Shown: positions 1 through 9,314, counted from the stretch's first letter. The stretch: 64,000 nt of DNA from Bacteroidales bacterium (GCA_024400875.1 JAKSMB010000006.1:30194-94193), one strand, 5' to 3'. Translations and numbers: made by a program. Notes: generated by a model not told the origin, from the letters alone.

Positions 1-1
1 C

Positions 2-634
2 CATTCCTATTCGTTGGAAATGAATATGCGCACTGTGGCCGTCCTGGGCAATGGGTTTCATACGGTATATCCGCACTCAAATGCCCGTCTCGCTTTGCAA
101 ATCATAGAGCATGGGGGGGGCTTGATCAGTGAATATACCTACTACACGAATCCCGATAGACTGAATTTCCCAAAACGCAATCGCATTATTGCCGGCATGT
201 CGGATGCTGTTATTGTAGTTGAAACGGCCAACAAGGGAGGAAGTATGATTACCGCCAATATCGCACAGTCGTACAATCGAGACGTTTTTGCCGTTCCCGG
301 TTCTATTTTCGACAACAGTCATGATGGCTGCCACGAGTTGATTCGCAACAATGTAGCCGCTATTGTCTATTCGGGTCAGCATTTAGTTGAGATGATGAAC
401 TGGAGAAGGCAGTGTCCGAAGGCTGTACAGACCGCGCTTTTTGTGGAGCTAAATGATATGGAACGTCGTTTGGTAGAGGCAATCCGCGCTGCAGAGTCGA
501 TGTCAATCGATGCTCTTGCAGATGCGTTTCCGGATATGTCGCCATCGAAGTTAGCGGGTCTATTGCTGAGTTTGGAATTGAGAGGGGTGCTCACGTGCCA
601 CCCCGGCAAGGTGTATACGTTGAACGCTTTCTAA
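2..634 (+). CDS. dprA: DNA processing protein DprA, 3' part (5' end outside window)
   Basis: DprA/Smf loads RecA onto incoming single-stranded DNA during natural transformation. The visible part has the Rossmann-like core motifs of the family: AVLGNG, a P-H-S-N segment, GGGLISEY, the FPKRNRIIAG block, then VVETANKGGSMITA and AVPG. A winged-helix-like tail (about the last 60 residues) ends in VYTLNAF. The frame is open to the left edge (codons for HSYSLEMNMR precede the core), so the gene begins outside the window and the ATG and TTG codons near base 14-26 are internal. The stop is TAA at 632-634. The next gene follows on the same strand after about 50 bases but has its own promoter. The identity is secure; the true start cannot be seen. 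Confidence 0.95.
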   Translation, partial: HSYSLEMNMRTVAVLGNGFHTVYPHSNARLALQIIEHGGGLISEYTYYTNPDRLNFPKRNRIIAGMSDAVIVVETANKGGSMITANIAQSYNRDVFAVPGSIFDNSHDGCHELIRNNVAAIVYSGQHLVEMMNWRRQCPKAVQTALFVELNDMERRLVEAIRAAESMSIDALADAFPDMSPSKLAGLLLSLELRGVLTCHPGKVYTLNAF

Positions 635-660
635 GGTGCAGGAGGAAGCCCTTTTTTTGC

Positions 661-668
661 TATTTTTG
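661..668 (+). promoter_or_regulatory. -7 promoter element TATTTTTG for the FISUMP gene
   Basis: TATTTTTG fits the Bacteroidetes -7 consensus TAnnTTTG and lies 16 bases before the ATG at 685. It is followed by CCGC, the same GC-rich run seen after other -7 elements in this window. It lies just beyond the dprA stop. Confidence 0.65.
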
Positions 669-684
669 CCGCTTGTTTTTCCAG

Positions 685-1392
685 ATGAGAAGTAAGTATT
701 GGATATGGATATTTGCCATTGTTATACAATTGGTTACGGGAGCGTCGGCACAGAATGCCGCTCCTTGTGATGGCGCAACAATTGTAACAGATCATCAAGG
801 TAACACCTATCACACTATCCAATTAGGACAGCAGTGTTGGATGGCGGAAAATATGCGATGTACCACTTCGCCCACCAATAAGCACTGGTATCATAATCCG
901 CGTTTTTCTTTTGATACGCCTGTTTTCCAGTCCTATTATATCACGTCTCTCAATTCTGCACAATATGGTTTGCTCTACAATTGGTCGGCCGCAATGGACT
1001 TGGATATCAATGAGTATGCTTTTTATACGGCCACAACACGCCGTCGTGGGATTTGCCCCAAGGGCTGGCATTTGCCAAACAATGAGGAATGGAACCGCCT
1101 GTTGCAGCATTTAGGAGGCACTCGTAAGGCTGGGGCTGTGATGAAAGGACAGTCATCTTTATGGATAAGTCCGGTGATTGCCGAGGAGTTGAGCGGCTTT
1201 AATGCTCTTCCCGCAGGCGTATATACGGAGGACGGCTTGGAACATACGGGCAACTACGCCCATTACTGGAGCTCAACGACGTATGATCGACAGAATGCCT
1301 GGTGTTGCGGTTTGTTTAGCTATAACAGCGATAGCTATAACATCTTGGATTATAAGTGTTATGGACGTTCAGTCCGTTGCGTGCGTGATTAA
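685..1392 (+). CDS. secreted FISUMP-domain protein
   Basis: A 235-residue protein with an N-terminal signal peptide (MRSKYWIWIFAIVIQLVTGASAQ, split before QNAAP). The rest is a FISUMP domain, named after the Fibrobacter succinogenes major paralogous proteins. Typical blocks are GNTYHTIQLGQQCWMAENM near the N-terminus, GICPKGWHLPNNEEW in the middle, and YWSSTTYD, then a C-terminal GRSVRCVRD. I chose ATG 685 because it gives a clean signal peptide and lies just after a -7 promoter; a longer frame from 595 overlaps dprA and would bury the signal peptide. The family is exported and surface-associated in Bacteroidetes and Fibrobacteres, with no firm biochemical role. Convergent with the next gene, 5 bases apart. 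Confidence 0.85.
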   Translation: MRSKYWIWIFAIVIQLVTGASAQNAAPCDGATIVTDHQGNTYHTIQLGQQCWMAENMRCTTSPTNKHWYHNPRFSFDTPVFQSYYITSLNSAQYGLLYNWSAAMDLDINEYAFYTATTRRRGICPKGWHLPNNEEWNRLLQHLGGTRKAGAVMKGQSSLWISPVIAEELSGFNALPAGVYTEDGLEHTGNYAHYWSSTTYDRQNAWCCGLFSYNSDSYNILDYKCYGRSVRCVRD

Positions 1393-1397
1393 CCTTT

Positions 1398-2261
1398 TTA
1401 TTTTGTTATGATGATGGCGTTCGACACTCCTCGTTCGCCTTTGTAGTCGTAACGGCCATTGTCGGAAGGGTGGTTGATGATGCCGTTTTCACCTTCCTTT
1501 TGTATATAAAGCGTAGTGGAACCTCCACCGTCGAGGTTGAGTGCGTCGCTGCATCCTAACCAGTACAGCGTGTTCTGAAGTTCATCAAGGGTGAAGCCTT
1601 CTGACTGCTTGGAGCGACCATCAACTACTAACATTAGAATGGCCCCATCGGGGCGGATACCTACTGCCGTGCGGTTGTGCCGCTTGTTGACGAAGGAAAG
1701 GTCGTTGCGCTGGGCTATTTTTTCTCCGCGATAGATGAGCAAAGGTCCTGCGGTCATAATGTTTTCATAGGGTAAGGTGCGTTCCCAGAATCGTGCACTG
1801 TCGGTGTGTAGAATCTGCATACGATTGCTGTCTATGACGAGCGTACCGTATTGGTAGTATTTGCGGTTGACACTATCTACGCCTGCCACATTGATGCCGA
1901 CTTCCTCCCCGTTGATGCGCAGATAGCAAACGGGATGATGTTTCTCCATATCAAAGAACGAACCATTGATGGCCGCAATGGCGCGATGCTTTTGAGCGAT
2001 GGTTGAGGTTCTGGTACGTTGCTTTTCGTAGGCATAGGCCAATTGAACGTTGCTTTGTGCAGGTATTTCCAATAGGGCTATGAACTGGTTGCTGTGAAAA
2101 TATTCATGGTTTTCAAAATGTACCGTTTTCAACACAAGGGTTTCAATGGTGTCTACGTGCCAGGGCGCTTGACACAGGGTTGTGGAGTCGCACTGCGCAA
2201 AGGAGGTCAGACGCAGACAACAGAGGGTGATGAGAAAAGCAATCGTTTTGTTCATATTCAT
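1398..2261 (-). CDS. phosphodiester glycosidase (NAGPA) family protein
   Basis: A 287-residue exported protein with a signal peptide (MNMNKTIAFLITLCCLRLTSFAQ). The C-terminal two thirds is the NAGPA/DUF2233 domain: IAAINGSFF near residue 95, RTAVGIRPDG near 200, MLVVDGRS, a TLDEL block and the signature LNLDGGGSTTLY. In animals the family removes the covering GlcNAc from mannose-6-phosphate; in bacteria it is linked to cleavage of sugar phosphodiesters in the envelope or in wall polymers, but the substrate here is unknown. The start codon directly follows the T-run of the ahcY terminator, so it is either read through from ahcY or has a nearly leaderless transcript. ATG at 2255 is a possible alternative start. 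Confidence 0.85.
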   Translation of the reverse strand: MNMNKTIAFLITLCCLRLTSFAQCDSTTLCQAPWHVDTIETLVLKTVHFENHEYFHSNQFIALLEIPAQSNVQLAYAYEKQRTRTSTIAQKHRAIAAINGSFFDMEKHHPVCYLRINGEEVGINVAGVDSVNRKYYQYGTLVIDSNRMQILHTDSARFWERTLPYENIMTAGPLLIYRGEKIAQRNDLSFVNKRHNRTAVGIRPDGAILMLVVDGRSKQSEGFTLDELQNTLYWLGCSDALNLDGGGSTTLYIQKEGENGIINHPSDNGRYDYKGERGVSNAIIITK

Positions 2262-2297
2262 AAAAAAATAGAGACGCCGACAACACGACGTCTCTAT
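2262..2297 (-). terminator. intrinsic terminator after ahcY
   Basis: On the minus strand a perfect 9-bp stem (ATAGAGACG with CGTCTCTAT, bases 2289-2297 and 2268-2276) is followed by a run of seven T. It lies 19 bases past the ahcY stop and ends exactly at the start codon of the phosphodiester glycosidase gene. Confidence 0.8.
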
Positions 2298-2315
2298 ATA
2301 ATAATGTATTAGATA

Positions 2316-3725
2316 TTAGTATCTGTAAAGATCGGTTTTGTAAGGACCATCAACGGAAACGCCAATGTAATCGGCTTGCTTTTGGGTGAGCTTTGTGAGC
2401 TTAACGCCAATCTTACCGAGGTGCAGACGAGCAACTTCTTCGTCGAGGTGTTTTGGCAAGTTGTAAACGCCAACTTTATAGTCATGTTGCCACAAATCAA
2501 GTTGTGCCATCGTTTGGTTGGTGAATGAGTTACTCATCACGAAGGATGGGTGACCGGTAGCGCAACCGAGGTTTACGAGGCGACCTTCAGCGAGGATGAA
2601 GATTGAATGTCCATCAGGGAAGATGTATTCATCAACCTGCGGTTTGATGGTGCGTTTGGTGATGCCTGCTTGGCTTTCGAAAGCAGCAACTTGGATTTCA
2701 TTGTCGAAGTGACCAATGTTGCAAACGATAGCTTGGTCTTTCATCTTGTTGAGGTGATCAACAGTGATAACGTCACAGTTACCGGTGCAGGTTACGTAAA
2801 CATTACCTTCAGCAAGAGCGTCTTCTACGGTCTTCACTTCGAAGCCTTCCATTGCAGCTTGGAGTGCGCAGATAGGGTCCACTTCGGTAACGATAACACG
2901 GGCGCCGTAGGATTTCATAGATTGAGCACAACCTTTACCAACATCGCCGTAGCCACATACTACAACAACCTTGCCGGCCAACATAATGTCGGTGGCACGT
3001 TTGATACCGTCAGCCAAAGATTCGCGGCAACCGTATTTGTTGTCGAACTTGGATTTAGTAACAGAGTCGTTAACATTGATGGCAGGGAAGAGCAATTCGC
3101 CACGCTCCATCATTTGATATAAGCGGTGAACACCCGTGGTGGTTTCTTCTGAAACACCCTTGATTTCTTTCACCATTCTGTGCCATTTTTGAGGATCTTC
3201 TTTGAGGATTTCCTTCAAGGTGTTCAGGATAACAGCTTCTTCTTGTGAGGAAGGTTCTTTATCGAGGATGGAAGGATCTTCTTCTGCCTTGTAACCGGTG
3301 TGGATGAGGAGGGTAGCGTCGCCACCATCGTCAACGATGAGTTGAGGACCTTTGCCGCCAGGGAATGAAAGGGCTTGGTTGGTACACCACCAGTAGTCTT
3401 CCAAAGATTCGCCTTTCCATGCAAATACGTTTACGCCGGTAGCTGCGATAGCTGCAGCAGCGTGATCTTGAGTGGAGAAGATGTTGCAGCTACACCATCT
3501 TACTTCTGCTCCAAGATGTACGAGTGTTTCAATAAGAACGGCAGTTTGGATGGTCATATGCAATGAACCCATAATGCGAACACCGTTCAAAGGCTTTGTG
3601 TCGCCATATTTTTCTCTGAGAGCCATCAAACCTGGCATCTCTTTTTCGGAAACGTCAATGTCTTTGCGTCCCCATTCTGCCAATGCCATATCGGCAATCT
3701 TGTACTTCAATTCGTAATCAGTCAT
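2316..3725 (-). CDS. ahcY: adenosylhomocysteinase
   Basis: Splits S-adenosylhomocysteine into adenosine and homocysteine, removing the inhibitory product of methyltransferases; a cytosolic NAD-dependent tetramer. The sequence has the strongly conserved [25 protein letters not shown] and the substrate-site block around KSKFDNKYG, the NAD-binding [20 protein letters not shown] and the usual C-terminal [14 protein letters not shown] 3725 (protein beginning [13 protein letters not shown], 469 residues) matches the family N-terminus best; ATG 3749 would add eight residues and lies in the T-run of the preceding terminator. It is downstream of the M16 protease gene but separated by a terminator. With metF it supplies part of the methionine cycle. 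Confidence 0.95.
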   Translation of the reverse strand: MTDYELKYKIADMALAEWGRKDIDVSEKEMPGLMALREKYGDTKPLNGVRIMGSLHMTIQTAVLIETLVHLGAEVRWCSCNIFSTQDHAAAAIAATGVNVFAWKGESLEDYWWCTNQALSFPGGKGPQLIVDDGGDATLLIHTGYKAEEDPSILDKEPSSQEEAVILNTLKEILKEDPQKWHRMVKEIKGVSEETTTGVHRLYQMMERGELLFPAINVNDSVTKSKFDNKYGCRESLADGIKRATDIMLAGKVVVVCGYGDVGKGCAQSMKSYGARVIVTEVDPICALQAAMEGFEVKTVEDALAEGNVYVTCTGNCDVITVDHLNKMKDQAIVCNIGHFDNEIQVAAFESQAGITKRTIKPQVDEYIFPDGHSIFILAEGRLVNLGCATGHPSFVMSNSFTNQTMAQLDLWQHDYKVGVYNLPKHLDEEVARLHLGKIGVKLTKLTQKQADYIGVSVDGPYKTDLYRY

Positions 3726-3750
3726 TTTCTGTAATTTATTCGTTAACATT

Positions 3751-3781
3751 AAAAAAGCAGAGGCAAGAAGCCCTTGCCCCT
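3751..3781 (-). terminator. intrinsic terminator after the M16 peptidase gene
   Basis: On the minus strand AGGGGCAAG (3781-3773) pairs with CTTGCCTCT (3767-3759), 9 bp with one G-U, loop of five, followed by GC and six T. It lies between the M16 stop at 3793 and ahcY. Confidence 0.7.
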
Positions 3782-3792
3782 ACTCGTATTAT

Positions 3793-6618
3793 TTACTTTT
3801 TCATTGTTTCTGGAAGAAGGTCAACACGTGTGCAAACATTGGTGTTGAGGTAGCTCTTCAAGAAGTTGATGATGTCTTTATTTGTGATGGAGTTTACGAG
3901 ATCTTTATATTCGTTAACAGCATTGAAATCTTCACCATAGAGAGCCTTACTGTTGATGTAACTCAACCAGAAGTTGTTGGTTTGAATGTTCTTTTCGCGA
4001 GTGCTGATGAGAGAAGTCTTCACCTTGTTGAGTGTTTTCTTGTCAACGCCCTTCTTGGTCATATCGTTGAGGATCTTTACACAAGCATCTTTCAAAACAT
4101 CGGTTTTGCCAGGATTGCAACCCAACATTACCATTACTTGGAATTTGCCTGTAGGGTATTTGCCAAGACCAACTTGTGCCATTGGTGAGTAAACGCCTCC
4201 CATCTTTTCACGGATGATTTCTACCAAGTAGATATCCAAAGCATCGCCAATGATGGTTGAGATCATGTTGTTCTTTACAGTATATTCAGCATCAGAGGTG
4301 AAGCTGATACCCATCCAACCTTGTTCGTCCGTACCGAAGTAGGTAACTTCTTTTGTAGATTCTTTAGCCATTGGTTTGAATACATCCTTATTGATGTCTT
4401 CAGTTTTCTTAGGATCAGTTTTCAAAGAACCAAGGTAGGTGGTGATGTATTGCATAAGATCTTTTTCATTGTAGTTACCTACGAAAATGAAGGTGAAGTC
4501 AGCAGGATTAGCAAAACGTTCTTTGTAAATCTGAACAGCGCGATTGAAATCTACTTGGTTGAGATAGTCTTCAGTGTAACCTAAAGCATTCTTCAAGTAC
4601 GGGTCGTTGTTGGTAGCTGCATTAAGGAATGCGCCGAAGAATTTGTACATAGCGTTGGAGTTCAACATTTGCATCTGTTGTCTGGTTTCTGCCATAACAA
4701 GTTCTTTGGTGTTTTCATCGATGCGAGGAGCAGTGAAGAAAGCGTTGAGGTATTGGAAGAAGAATTCAAGATCCTTAGGTGTTGCAGAACCTTCAAAACC
4801 TTCCGTGAGTGTACCGATATAAGGAGTTACGCCAACTTGTTTACCTTTCATCTTCTTCATCAAAGAATTGTAATCCAATTCTGAGATACCAGCACGGTCA
4901 ATCATTTCTGTAGCGAAATCAGCACTTGCTAAATCACTTTCTTTGCAGAGGGTCTTTCCACCCTTGCTGAATGCAGCGAACAAGATTTCATCGTTCTTGT
5001 AGTCGGTGTGCTTCATAATGACGTTGACTCCGTTGGAAAGGGTTACCTTGGTTGCGTTGATATCTTTGATTTCTTCAGATTTGATGACGGAACCTGGTTT
5101 GAGGGATCCCTTGTCAAGGATCTCCTGTTCTCTGTAGTTGTCAACGTAAGGTTCAACATTGAAGAGGGATTTGTCGTTGATGGTGTTGAGCAATTCGGTC
5201 TTGGAAGGAACCGTAACGCCAGCCTTGTCAGGTGCAGTTACAATGGCAACGAAGTTGTCAGGAGTGATCCAACCTTTAGCGAGATCATTAACCTCAGAGA
5301 GTTCAATACCTTCTATGAGTTGTTTAGCGTAGTTGTATTCACGTTTTGCACCAGGAATAGGGTCGTTGTGAAGGAAGTTGTTAATGTATTCGGAAGCAAA
5401 ACTTGCAGATTCGGTTTTGTCAGCTTCTTTAGCAGCGCGTTCGTATTTTTCAAGGATTTCTGTCTTAGCACGATCAAGTTCTGTTTGCAAGAAACCATAT
5501 TTGAGAATGCGGTAGTCTTCTTTCATCAATGTTTGGGTTGCCTCTATGATTTTGTTGTCTTTTGCGATAGCGTATGCTTCGTAGGCATCGGTGGTGCCAA
5601 TCAATTGGCCATAGCCAGCGCTTGCTTGCAAGAATGGACATTTAGGATCTTGTTGCATTTCTGCCAAACGAGATTCATACATAGTGTTGTAAAGGTCGAT
5701 GGTGAGTTGTTTGCGGAAGTCACCGATAGTCTTGATAGCGAAATGAGGGAACTTGCGAATCAACATCACGGTGTTGGATGCTGCTTCTTTGTCGGTACAT
5801 ACAGCTACCAGAGGCTCTTTGTTCATACCGATAGGGAATGATTCTTTTATGCGTGGATTTTGAACAGCTGGGATGTTGCCGAACATGTTCTTGATCTTTG
5901 TTTCAATCTCGTTAACATCAATGTCACCAACAACGATTACAGCTTGCAAATCTGGACGATACCAGTCGTGGTAGAAATCTTTGATGGTTTGGTATTCAAA
6001 GCCTTGGATGATTTCAATCAAGCCGATAGGCATACGAGTTGCATAACGGGAGTCTTTCATCAATACAGGCCACCATTCTTTGCGCATACGGTCGTCGGCA
6101 CCTAAGCCAAGGCGGTATTCTTCAGAGATGACGCCACGTTCAGCATCAATTTCCTTGCTGTCGTACAGCAAGCCATGAGCCCAACCTCTGAGAATTTTCA
6201 AACCCATGTCCAAGTTGCCAGCTTTGTCGAGAGGCATTGGAATCATGTAAACGGTTTCGTCAAAACCAGTGTAAGCGTTAAGGTCAACACCGAAAACGAC
6301 ACCGATTTTCTGAAGTTCGTCAACCATAGAGTTGCCAGGGAAACCTTCAATGCCGTTGAAGGCCATGTGCTCGGTGAAGTGTGCCAAGCCACGTTGGTTT
6401 TCGTTTTCTTGATTTGAGCCTGCATTGACAGCGAGTCTCAGTTCAACACGATTTTTAGGGGTCTCGTTGTGACGAATGTAGTAGGTCATTCCGTTGTCCA
6501 ACTTGCCAATCTTTACGTTAGGGTCTGCCTTAAGATTGGCATTTAGATCAACTTTTTGTGCGGAGGCAATGCTCACGCCCATAAAGATGCATAAAAATGC
6601 GAATAATAATTTTTTCAT
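3793..6618 (-). CDS. M16 family zinc peptidase (pitrilysin-like, two-domain)
   Basis: A 941-residue exported peptidase with a signal peptide (MKKLLFAFLCIFMGVSIASAQ). The inverted zinc motif HxxEH is present as HFTEH at residues 80-84, and the downstream glutamate lies in the ERGVISEEYR block. This is an active N-terminal M16 half followed by the R/Y-bearing inactive half (REKMGGVYSPMAQVG near residue 800). Full-length periplasmic M16 enzymes form a clam-shell and degrade peptides. It is the third gene of the gldF-gldG cluster, 18 bases after gldG, and ends at a terminator. The family is certain, the substrate is not known. Confidence 0.92.
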   Translation of the reverse strand: MKKLLFAFLCIFMGVSIASAQKVDLNANLKADPNVKIGKLDNGMTYYIRHNETPKNRVELRLAVNAGSNQENENQRGLAHFTEHMAFNGIEGFPGNSMVDELQKIGVVFGVDLNAYTGFDETVYMIPMPLDKAGNLDMGLKILRGWAHGLLYDSKEIDAERGVISEEYRLGLGADDRMRKEWWPVLMKDSRYATRMPIGLIEIIQGFEYQTIKDFYHDWYRPDLQAVIVVGDIDVNEIETKIKNMFGNIPAVQNPRIKESFPIGMNKEPLVAVCTDKEAASNTVMLIRKFPHFAIKTIGDFRKQLTIDLYNTMYESRLAEMQQDPKCPFLQASAGYGQLIGTTDAYEAYAIAKDNKIIEATQTLMKEDYRILKYGFLQTELDRAKTEILEKYERAAKEADKTESASFASEYINNFLHNDPIPGAKREYNYAKQLIEGIELSEVNDLAKGWITPDNFVAIVTAPDKAGVTVPSKTELLNTINDKSLFNVEPYVDNYREQEILDKGSLKPGSVIKSEEIKDINATKVTLSNGVNVIMKHTDYKNDEILFAAFSKGGKTLCKESDLASADFATEMIDRAGISELDYNSLMKKMKGKQVGVTPYIGTLTEGFEGSATPKDLEFFFQYLNAFFTAPRIDENTKELVMAETRQQMQMLNSNAMYKFFGAFLNAATNNDPYLKNALGYTEDYLNQVDFNRAVQIYKERFANPADFTFIFVGNYNEKDLMQYITTYLGSLKTDPKKTEDINKDVFKPMAKESTKEVTYFGTDEQGWMGISFTSDAEYTVKNNMISTIIGDALDIYLVEIIREKMGGVYSPMAQVGLGKYPTGKFQVMVMLGCNPGKTDVLKDACVKILNDMTKKGVDKKTLNKVKTSLISTREKNIQTNNFWLSYINSKALYGEDFNAVNEYKDLVNSITNKDIINFLKSYLNTNVCTRVDLLPETMKK

Positions 6619-6636
6619 TAGTGTATAGATTTTTGA

Positions 6637-8454
6637 TTATGATTTCTTTGAGAAGCGAACATTACGCATGACAATGAGTACGATGCCCATAATGGTGATG
6701 AGCAGCAATGGCAATGTGATGTTCAGGATAGCCCAGAAGGTCTTCTTGTTGCGTATTTTTTCGTTGTCAAGATTACCGATCTTGAAGTTCTTAGCTCTCA
6801 GTTGCAACAGGTCATCGTCGGCACAAAGATAGTTGATACAGTTGACAATGAACTGGGTGTTGTCGAACATTGTACGTGTGTATACGTCGTATCCTGCAGG
6901 ATATGGCATGTTGCGTTTTTTGTCGAATGGGTTGCGGATGATGTCTCCGTCAGCTACGAAGATTTGACGGCTGTAGACGCCCTTCTCTCTGTAGTCAAGC
7001 TCTTTGATGGTGTCAAACTCGATAGGGAGGATGCCCTTGAATGCGGATTCAAACTCGCCTTCAACCAATACGGCGATTGGAAGGTTGCGGAATGCATATT
7101 CTTGCATGTTCGGCTTGGTAAGTCCCACTTTCAATGTGACGATGGAAGGAGCAGGTACCAGTTTGGAACGTTCGGATGAGGTCATCAGTACGGTCTTCTT
7201 CAAATCGTTGTCTTTGCCCACCATATCGATGCTGCCCGCAAAATCGGACTTCACCTCTTTGATGTTTCGCACGATAGGGTGATTGCTGAAGTTGACAATG
7301 TCTAAGCTGTAAGGGAAGGCCATAAACTTGTATTGCGGTTGGTCGCCAATCATGCTAACCTGCTGTGGAATAGGTAAGCAACTCAGGTCTTGAATGAGGT
7401 TAGGGTTAATGCGAACACCGTAAGTGAAGAACAGGTCGTTGATGTAAAGTGAGCGAGGGGTGGCAAAAAACTCAGGTTTGCTCTGCAAACTGTCGAGTGA
7501 GGCAGTGGTGTTGTCGATCAACCACAGCACTTTGCCGCCGCGCATGATGAACTGGTCAATGATGTATTTGTCGTATTCTTTGAACGGCTCTGTTGGCTGT
7601 GCTACGATCAGTACGTCGTACTTGTTGTCGCCTAACTTTAAGGTTTGAGATGCAGAGTCGGCAACGCTGATGTTGCGCAGACTGTTGATTTTGCCGTCGA
7701 GGGTGATGCGACTTACGTTGTAGAAACGTTGCAACTGCATGGTGGTCCAGCAGGTGCTCCAGAAATCGAGTTCGCCGTGTCCGTCAAGGAATGCCACATT
7801 GGGCTTTTCCGTTTTCAGAAGTCGACGGATAGGAGATATGAGGTTGTACTCCAATTCTTCGATGGAATATTGTAACCAGTCGGCGCCCGATGGATCGGCA
7901 ACTACCAGCTTGGCAGGATACTCGTGGTCGCGGTAGGAGATGATGGCTCCAGGAATGACCATATGGGTGGAGTATCCATTAGCATCCTCTCGGCTGATAG
8001 GAATAGGTTCCAGACCTTTCTTGACAAATTCAGCCAGGATGTTTTTCACTTCCTCGTTATTCTTGCCCTCGAGAGGGTCAATGAATTCGAAATATACATT
8101 CTTAGAGTAACCTCTGAAGTCTTGTAACATCTGCTCAACTTGCTTTGCAAATAGCTGATAGTCGGCAGGCTGGTCTTTGCCTTTAAGATAAACGCGGATG
8201 TATACGCGGTCTTCCAGATTCTGCAACATCTCTGTCGTAGATTTGGAGAGCGAATGTCTTTTATCTTTGGTGAGGTCTATTCTGAAAAACAGAAAAGAGG
8301 AAAGTATGTTGACGATGAGGATGATGAGCAATGCTACGGCAAAGCCGATAAGGGTGTATCTTTTGAATTGCTTGCTTCCGTGCATTTTATTTTCACCTGT
8401 TTTGGTGTTTTGTTCGGAACCTTTTTTCTTGAAAATATCTTTTACTTTTTTCAT
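6637..8454 (-). CDS. gldG: gliding-motility ABC transporter auxiliary protein GldG
   Basis: A 605-residue membrane-anchored protein. A basic N-terminus is followed by one transmembrane segment (about residues 34-57), then FFRIDLTKDKRHSLSKST, typical of GldG and related ABC-type auxiliary proteins. A long periplasmic domain follows (DGHGELDFW, GGKVLWLIDN blocks), with a second membrane helix near 575-595 and a basic tail. In Flavobacterium GldA, GldF and GldG form an ABC transporter needed for gliding; in non-gliding Bacteroidales its role is unclear. It follows gldF after 18 bases. No gldA is visible here. Confidence 0.9.
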   Translation of the reverse strand: MKKVKDIFKKKGSEQNTKTGENKMHGSKQFKRYTLIGFAVALLIILIVNILSSFLFFRIDLTKDKRHSLSKSTTEMLQNLEDRVYIRVYLKGKDQPADYQLFAKQVEQMLQDFRGYSKNVYFEFIDPLEGKNNEEVKNILAEFVKKGLEPIPISREDANGYSTHMVIPGAIISYRDHEYPAKLVVADPSGADWLQYSIEELEYNLISPIRRLLKTEKPNVAFLDGHGELDFWSTCWTTMQLQRFYNVSRITLDGKINSLRNISVADSASQTLKLGDNKYDVLIVAQPTEPFKEYDKYIIDQFIMRGGKVLWLIDNTTASLDSLQSKPEFFATPRSLYINDLFFTYGVRINPNLIQDLSCLPIPQQVSMIGDQPQYKFMAFPYSLDIVNFSNHPIVRNIKEVKSDFAGSIDMVGKDNDLKKTVLMTSSERSKLVPAPSIVTLKVGLTKPNMQEYAFRNLPIAVLVEGEFESAFKGILPIEFDTIKELDYREKGVYSRQIFVADGDIIRNPFDKKRNMPYPAGYDVYTRTMFDNTQFIVNCINYLCADDDLLQLRAKNFKIGNLDNEKIRNKKTFWAILNITLPLLLITIMGIVLIVMRNVRFSKKS

Positions 8455-8472
8455 ACCGTTCGATTTATAAGG

Positions 8473-9204
8473 TTACCATTTGCGTTTAAGAAGAATGATG
8501 CGAGTGCCAAACAAGAAGAGGAAGATGACACTGCAGAAGTAAATGACGTCTCGGCTGTCGATTACACCCTTGCTGATGGACGCGTAATGGTGTTCGATGC
8601 CCAGCGCTTTGATGTAGTATCCAAAGGATCCGAGTGCTTCAAATGAGTAGATGAACGCAAATCCGAATGAGATGACGAAACAGAGCAATGCTGCAATGAT
8701 GAAGGCAATGATCTGGTTCGTGGTCAAGCTGGATGAAAAGATGCCGATGGAAATGAAGGAAGCTCCTAAGAACAGAAGTCCGAGATAGGAACCCCAAGTG
8801 CTACCCATATCGATGTTGCCGATAGGATTACCCAATAAGAAAACGGAAACCACATATATGAGGGTCGGCAATAGTGCAATGACAAGCAAGGTGAGGCAGG
8901 AGAGAAACTTCGCTCCGATGATTTGCATGTCTGTCAGTGGCTTGGTGAGCAGCAGGTCCATAGTTCCTGTTCTGCGCTCTTCTGCAAATGAACGCATCGT
9001 GATGGCCGGTACCAAAAAAAGGAAGAGGAACTGTGACAGACTGAACAAACCTTGCAGGTCGGCAAGGCCCGCTTCCATAATGTTGTCGATGTTGGGAAAT
9101 ACCCAAAGGAACAAACCGGAAACAATTAGGAAAACTCCGATGAAAATGTATCCAATAATGGAGCTTAAAAATGACTTTATCTCTTTGATATACAAGCTTA
9201 ACAT
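8473..9204 (-). CDS. gldF: gliding-motility ABC transporter permease GldF
   Basis: A 243-residue permease with six predicted membrane helices. It has the MKSFLSSIIGYIFI-like start (here IKSFLSSIIGYIFIGVFL), the cytoplasmic block TMRSFAEERRTGTMDLLLTKPL, typical of the ABC-2 family, and a C-terminal KRKW. It is the partner of GldG. First gene of the gldF-gldG-M16 operon, with a probable promoter 21 bases upstream that directly follows the M3 peptidase terminator. Confidence 0.9.
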   Translation of the reverse strand: MLSLYIKEIKSFLSSIIGYIFIGVFLIVSGLFLWVFPNIDNIMEAGLADLQGLFSLSQFLFLFLVPAITMRSFAEERRTGTMDLLLTKPLTDMQIIGAKFLSCLTLLVIALLPTLIYVVSVFLLGNPIGNIDMGSTWGSYLGLLFLGASFISIGIFSSSLTTNQIIAFIIAALLCFVISFGFAFIYSFEALGSFGYYIKALGIEHHYASISKGVIDSRDVIYFCSVIFLFLFGTRIILLKRKW

Positions 9205-9224
9205 AATGTTATAAAATTAGCGGG

Positions 9225-9232
9225 CGAAATTA
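9225..9232 (-). promoter_or_regulatory. probable -7 promoter element TAATTTCG for gldF
   Basis: One mismatch from TAnnTTTG (C for the third T of TTTG), followed by CCCGC as at porP and the tRNA-Thr operon. It sits directly after the T-run of the M3 peptidase terminator. Confidence 0.5.
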
Positions 9233-9287
9233 CAAAAAAAAAGCGTAGGATACACTATTTATATAACGGAGAGTGTGTCCTACGCTT
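9233..9287 (-). terminator. intrinsic terminator after the M3 peptidase gene
   Basis: A 16-bp stem (9241-9256 with 9272-9287, one G-U pair) with a 15-base loop, followed on the minus strand by ten or more T. It is among the strongest terminators in the window. Confidence 0.9.
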
Positions 9288-9314
9288 TTGTGGTTGGGAA
9301 CCCTTGAAAGGGAT

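Noticed and set aside
595-684. N-terminal extension of the FISUMP protein
   Set aside because: Overlaps dprA and would bury the signal peptide; the promoter lies inside it.
5008-5841. 277-codon plus-strand frame inside the M16 gene
   Set aside because: Cysteine- and phenylalanine-rich antisense shadow with no domain; the M16 peptidase explains the DNA.
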